Assembly: GCA_029852735.1 (NCBI GenBank)
Contig: CM056811.1
Span: 4,729,853 to 4,793,852, forward strand
Reading direction: 5' to 3'
Length of the DNA: 64,000 nt
Origin: Persea americana
Lineage: Eukaryota > Streptophyta > Magnoliopsida > Laurales > Lauraceae
The notes under the pieces were generated by a model. That model was not told where the DNA came from and did no database searches. It was given only the letters and a program-made list of their open reading frames with translations. A program made the position numbers and the translations under genes. How positions within the stretch are numbered: the first letter of the stretch is position 1; every line of letters begins with the position of its first letter. Shown in pieces: positions 60,451 through 64,000 of this stretch.

Positions 60451-60630
60451 GCCTTTGAGACGTGAGGAACTATCCATAGGCCAGATCATAACTGGCCACT
60501 TTTATAGTCTAATATAATCACATTTCTTGGTTATTGGTTTTTTAATATGTAAGTGTGGATCCTTTGCTAGATCCAACAGCAAGGGACAGGATCTTAGTGT
60601 AATTTACTAGAAAAATGACATGAGAAAGAA

Positions 60631-61888
60631 GCCTTTTCCGGTCCGTAGAAAGTGTGGATGCGTTGAATTTGACAAAAGTATTTTGGACCATCTGTCTGAT
60701 TTGAGTGCAGCATGAGTTATTGACCAAAGCATGCATTATTTTATGAGTCATTGGTGAGAAAAAATGAGCAAAAGTTACAAATGGGTTATGTTGTATCTTT
60801 TAGATGATGTCATCCTTCTCTATTTAATTTTTTTTTTTCAGACTTCATTTCATTAGTTTCTTTAAGACACATTGACAATCACCGGGGACTTGATGCTCAA
60901 TCAGGACTTATATAAGGAGGTGCCATATGTCAAGTTAGGAATGTAATAGCTTGTAGGGTTTTCTTTTAATGAATGCGTGGTTGGGTAGCTGTACTATTTC
61001 ATGCACCGTTTGCAACTAGATAAAAATATGATTAGGCCAAGATTAATAATAATATAACATTGCTCTTACTGTTTTCTTATAGCGGGGATTTTTTCCTATG
61101 AGAATGTTTGCAAATGGGTGTCTTGATCCAAGCAGTAAAGAGGTAGAAAACTTGAAAAAAATTGTGTAAAAAGTAGGTTTTCCGTGGATGTCTTGCTGCA
61201 CCAAATGATGAAAAAAATAGAACACAGAAAACACAGAAAACCAACCGCTTGTCCACTACTTTTCCGTGGATTTGCCTCTGGACAAATTTGCATTTAGAAA
61301 CTCAAGGCTCATGGCACACAATTTACAAGGAAAAATATAATATCAGGCTCATGCTCGGTTTTACATACCCATGTGCAATAGGCCTTTTCCTATCCATTAG
61401 AAGTGTGGGCGCGTTGAATTTGGAAAACGTCTGGACCCCATGATTGAGTGCAACCTGAGTTATTGACTAAACTATGCATTATATTATTTAGTTGTTAGTG
61501 AGAAAAAAAAAATTGAGCAAATGTTACAAATGGGTCACGTATATCTTTTACATGATGTCATTCATCTGTTTTGATTTTTTTTCAAACTTCACTGCATTAT
61601 TTTTTATAGGCACATACATTGACAACAATTGGGGAACTTATGCTGTATGGCTATCATTCACTAACTTATAAGGAGGTGCCATATGTCAAAGTTATGAACG
61701 TACGTAAGATTGAAGGATTGTCTTTAATGAATGCGACGTTGTGTAGCTGTACTATTTCATGCACAGGTTGCAGCTAAGTAAAAAATTATGATTATGCCAA
61801 GATTAACAAGATATCATTACTATTAATGTTTTCTTGGAGCGAAATTTTCTGTGCAGGAATGTTTGCATATAGATGTCTGATCTGAATG
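60631..61888. repeat. Diverged ~500-bp tandem duplication
   Basis: Copy 1 (60631-61131) and copy 2 (about 61382-61888) align with an offset of about 751 bp. Shared blocks in order include GCCTTTTCC, GCGTTGAATTTG, GAGTTATTGAC, GTTACAAATGGGT, AAGGAGGTGCCATATGTCAA, AGCTGTACTATTTCATGCAC and ATGATTA(GG/TG)CCAAGATTAA. Divergence is moderate with many indels. No ORF spans either copy. Confidence 0.85.
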
Positions 61889-62069
61889 TTAAAGAAGAGT
61901 AAAAGACATGGGAGACCCATAAAAAATAGGACCCCCTTGAATTTTACAGCACCCATGATATCCAAAGTCCCGTATGTGAAAGTCATTCATTCTTTTATGC
62001 TGGATGATGTGAATTTTCTCTTATAACCTATATTGTGAATATGGTAATATCCACAATTTCTAGCTTCAG

Positions 62070-64000
62070 TTAGATAATATCATTTAATGGAGGATTGGGG
62101 GTGATGGTGTCACTGGTGGCTCATGCTGTGTTGGCCCTTCAGAAGCTTCAGGTTTGACTTGCCGTCGACTGGGCTGGTCTAGTGGGTGCAGATGGCTCAA
62201 CCCATTGTTGGACTGAGGCATTCGATGCCACATTCATGGCCTGTTCGCCGAATATGGTGGTCACAAGGTAAAGCCCTTGGAGGTACTACTTATTTTTCCG
62301 ATCCTAATCACTCTCCTAAGCTATCCTAGCTTGCACATTTTTAAAGCACTAATTGTCTTGTTTGAACCGACCTCAATTGTAACTAACCTGCCTCTCCTTG
62401 ACTTTGATGTCCCTTGCCAGCATAGCTAGCAGCTGTAAGTACTACTCCAAATCTCTTGCTAGCACAATTAGCAGCTGCAAGTACTACTCCAAATCCCTTG
62501 TTAGCACAGTTAGCAGCTGCAAGTGCTGCTCCAAATACATCCTTCTATCAGTAACTGCTGCTATTCAACACACTTCAAGAAATAAAATTACCATGAAAGA
62601 GAGTACAATTTGTTACGCTCATTAAATTGACAGCGGCTGAATCTGGCATTGTCACAAAAATTGTTCTAGCAAATTTAAGAAGTTTTAAATAAAATAAATA
62701 AATAAATCAACTGTTTGCACTGAATTAAGAGAATTTTTGGAAGATAGGAAGTGGAACTGTTGATCTGGCCCTCCGAACAAGGTACTTGGCCTGGCCCAGC
62801 CTCCAAAAGGCCCACAAAATGAGGGCTTTTATTTATTTATTTTTTGTTCTTTTTTTCCCCTAAAGTCCTAAAGGCTGGGTTTGAAAATCTTTTTGCAAGC
62901 CCGCCAATTTGAGGGCCAGGCTTGGACAATATGAAGCTCGGCCCAGCTTGGCCTCTTATTTTTCTTGTGTATCCATGTGCACATGTGTGTGTATTCTTTC
63001 TTATTTGATCATAATTCTGATGTGATTCTTATATTATTTTTTTATATGATTCGTATGAAACTTTCATATAATCTTTATATGGTTTTTATGGAAATAGGCC
63101 ATGCATGATTCTTATGCCTTTTTTCTCAATTGCTTATCTACGTACATACAATTGTTGTGTATATTGATTTATATGAGCATATACGTGGTTTGTTTGTGCA
63201 TAATTCTTATGTGGGTTCATAGTAGCATGAGATTGCCTCTCTTTAGTTATTGAGAACAATGTTTAGGCGTGTGCTCAGATTCAGCTCCACTAGCCCACTT
63301 CTTGGATGTGCAATAGCTTGGAAAAAAAGTGCTACAAAATGCCAAAGGCATGTTGCAGAGGAAATTCCTCAACAATTTTCGTTTCTTATCTTTATATAGA
63401 ATCCATTTGTTTGTGAAGTATGTAATCATGAGAATTCAATGAAATTGAGGGCCTAAAATTGATTTGTTAAAAGATATATTCAACCATTCTGTATCCCATT
63501 CTTGGCCTTGAATGGACTTTTAGATGGAAAGCTCAAGGTAATCTATTTCCAATTCCTAACTTTCTTTTTCTAAATTCGAAAATTAAATTGGGAGTGATAC
63601 TTTAAACTTGAAGATCCAAGGATTGATCCCTGGATTTGATTATGCCAAGGCAAACTCTCATTTTTTTTCTTTTCATTTTTTTTTTTTTTTTTTGGGGCTT
63701 AAGATGCACATTTGATCTTTATTTTTAACCACTTATGGTAAAATATATATATTTTTATAATATATATATATATTATATAATATATATGTGCCCAAAATAA
63801 AATGTTGGTGTAAGAGGTATGATACCATGTCAGCCCATGATCTTCAAATCATGATAGTTGACGAGCCCATTTCCTGATTGGGTGGGCAACAAGAAATCTT
63901 ATTAGTGTTCTGGGCATTCCTTCTAATCATAGTAACCTTTGAATATGATACAATTACGCCATCTCTGTTAACGACCATCAAAGATCTAGTTTTGATCAAA
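62070..64000 (+). pseudogene. Partial, broken duplicate of the DXS 3' half
   Basis: The segment repeats, in order, pieces of the DXS gene 8-11 kb upstream: the end of intron 7 with exon 8 (62073-62286), the start of intron 8 (62287-62310 and 62690-62760), the last 50-60 bp of exon 9 with its donor (about 63483-63545), and parts of intron 9 (63805-63860 and 63962-64000). It is clearly dead: the exon 8 acceptor AG is lost (CACTGG), an in-frame TGA appears after the LQKLQV-like stretch, and about 120 bp of exon 8 plus most of exon 9 are missing. A roughly 380-bp insertion carries a 42-bp minisatellite. It runs off the window, so an exon 10 remnant may follow. The solo LTR of DXS intron 9 is not seen in it. 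Confidence 0.88.
62413..62538. repeat. 42-bp minisatellite, three copies
   Basis: Units at 62413-62454, 62455-62496 and 62497-62538 share CTTG(C/T)(C/T)AGCA followed by TAGCAGCTG(C/T)AAGT and TCCAAAT. Because 42 is a multiple of three, the plus strand reads as a repeated SLASTISSCKYYSK-like peptide, but nothing suggests it is translated. Confidence 0.9.

Larger units (their letters stand above)
58765..62070. other. Intergenic, repeat-rich
   Basis: The left 300 bp are the promoter and leader side of the kinase gene. The rest holds two SINE-like insertions and a 0.5-kb diverged tandem duplication. No coding exon is supported. Confidence 0.5.

Noticed and set aside
62398..62625. Ser/Cys-rich repeat protein ORF
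   Set aside because: It is a three-unit minisatellite inside a decayed DXS duplicate; open only because the unit is 42 bp.
1..64000. A metabolic gene cluster around DXS
   Set aside because: Neighbours are a GTPase, a kinase and splicing/repair genes; no other isoprenoid or tailoring enzymes are present in the window.

Overview
This is nuclear DNA of a flowering plant. The genes are broken by canonical GT-AG introns, many of them kilobase-sized, and the background is AT-rich and full of poly(A/T) runs, GA/CT microsatellites, tRNA-derived SINEs, LINE RNase H remnants, MITE-like elements and one solo LTR. Every recognisable protein is plant-like: a plastid DXS, a PTI1-type receptor-like cytoplasmic kinase, and an ARL1 GTPase of the ARF3/ARL1 type. 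Long TE-filled introns suggest a mid-to-large genome, possibly a woody or early-diverging angiosperm, but the sequence does not fix the species. There are no operons, CRISPR arrays, real tRNA or rRNA genes, or bacterial features.

Layout: (1) 1-3.9 kb is mostly repetitive and holds a weakly supported set of three small minus-strand exons of unknown identity (1601-2066). (2) 3976-7006, minus, four exons: a WSS1/SPRTN-like DNA-dependent metalloprotease (384 aa) with a telobox-rich leader. (3) 8988-14463, minus, four exons: the Sm-like protein LSM5 (87 aa), with a 3.9-kb intron. (4) 16327-19827, plus, four exons: a thioredoxin-like 4B/DIM2 protein (152 aa). LSM5 and DIM2 are divergently arranged, and both act in pre-mRNA splicing. 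(5) 24121-38975, plus, eight exons: an ARL1-type small GTPase (182 aa) spread over 15 kb, with a 19-nt exon and introns full of TE remnants. (6) 38976-44730: a long stretch without a recognisable gene. (7) 44731-53787, plus, ten exons: 1-deoxy-D-xylulose-5-phosphate synthase (736 aa, apparently DXS clade II), with a solo LTR in its last intron. (8) 55486-58764, minus, four exons: a PTI1-like receptor-like cytoplasmic kinase (380 aa). (9) 58.8 kb to the end: repeats, a diverged 0.5-kb tandem duplication, and from about 62.07 kb a broken partial copy of the DXS 3' half that runs off the window.

The genes are ordinary single-copy housekeeping and metabolic loci with no functional clustering beyond the LSM5/DIM2 pair. 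Exon borders were placed by hand from GT-AG sites, reading-frame continuity and recalled family sequence; all six main models join in frame from ATG to stop. I found no convincing undescribed multi-gene system. The interesting signals are structural: the DXS duplication, SINEs with clear target-site duplications, a large foldback element and several tandem duplications of different ages.
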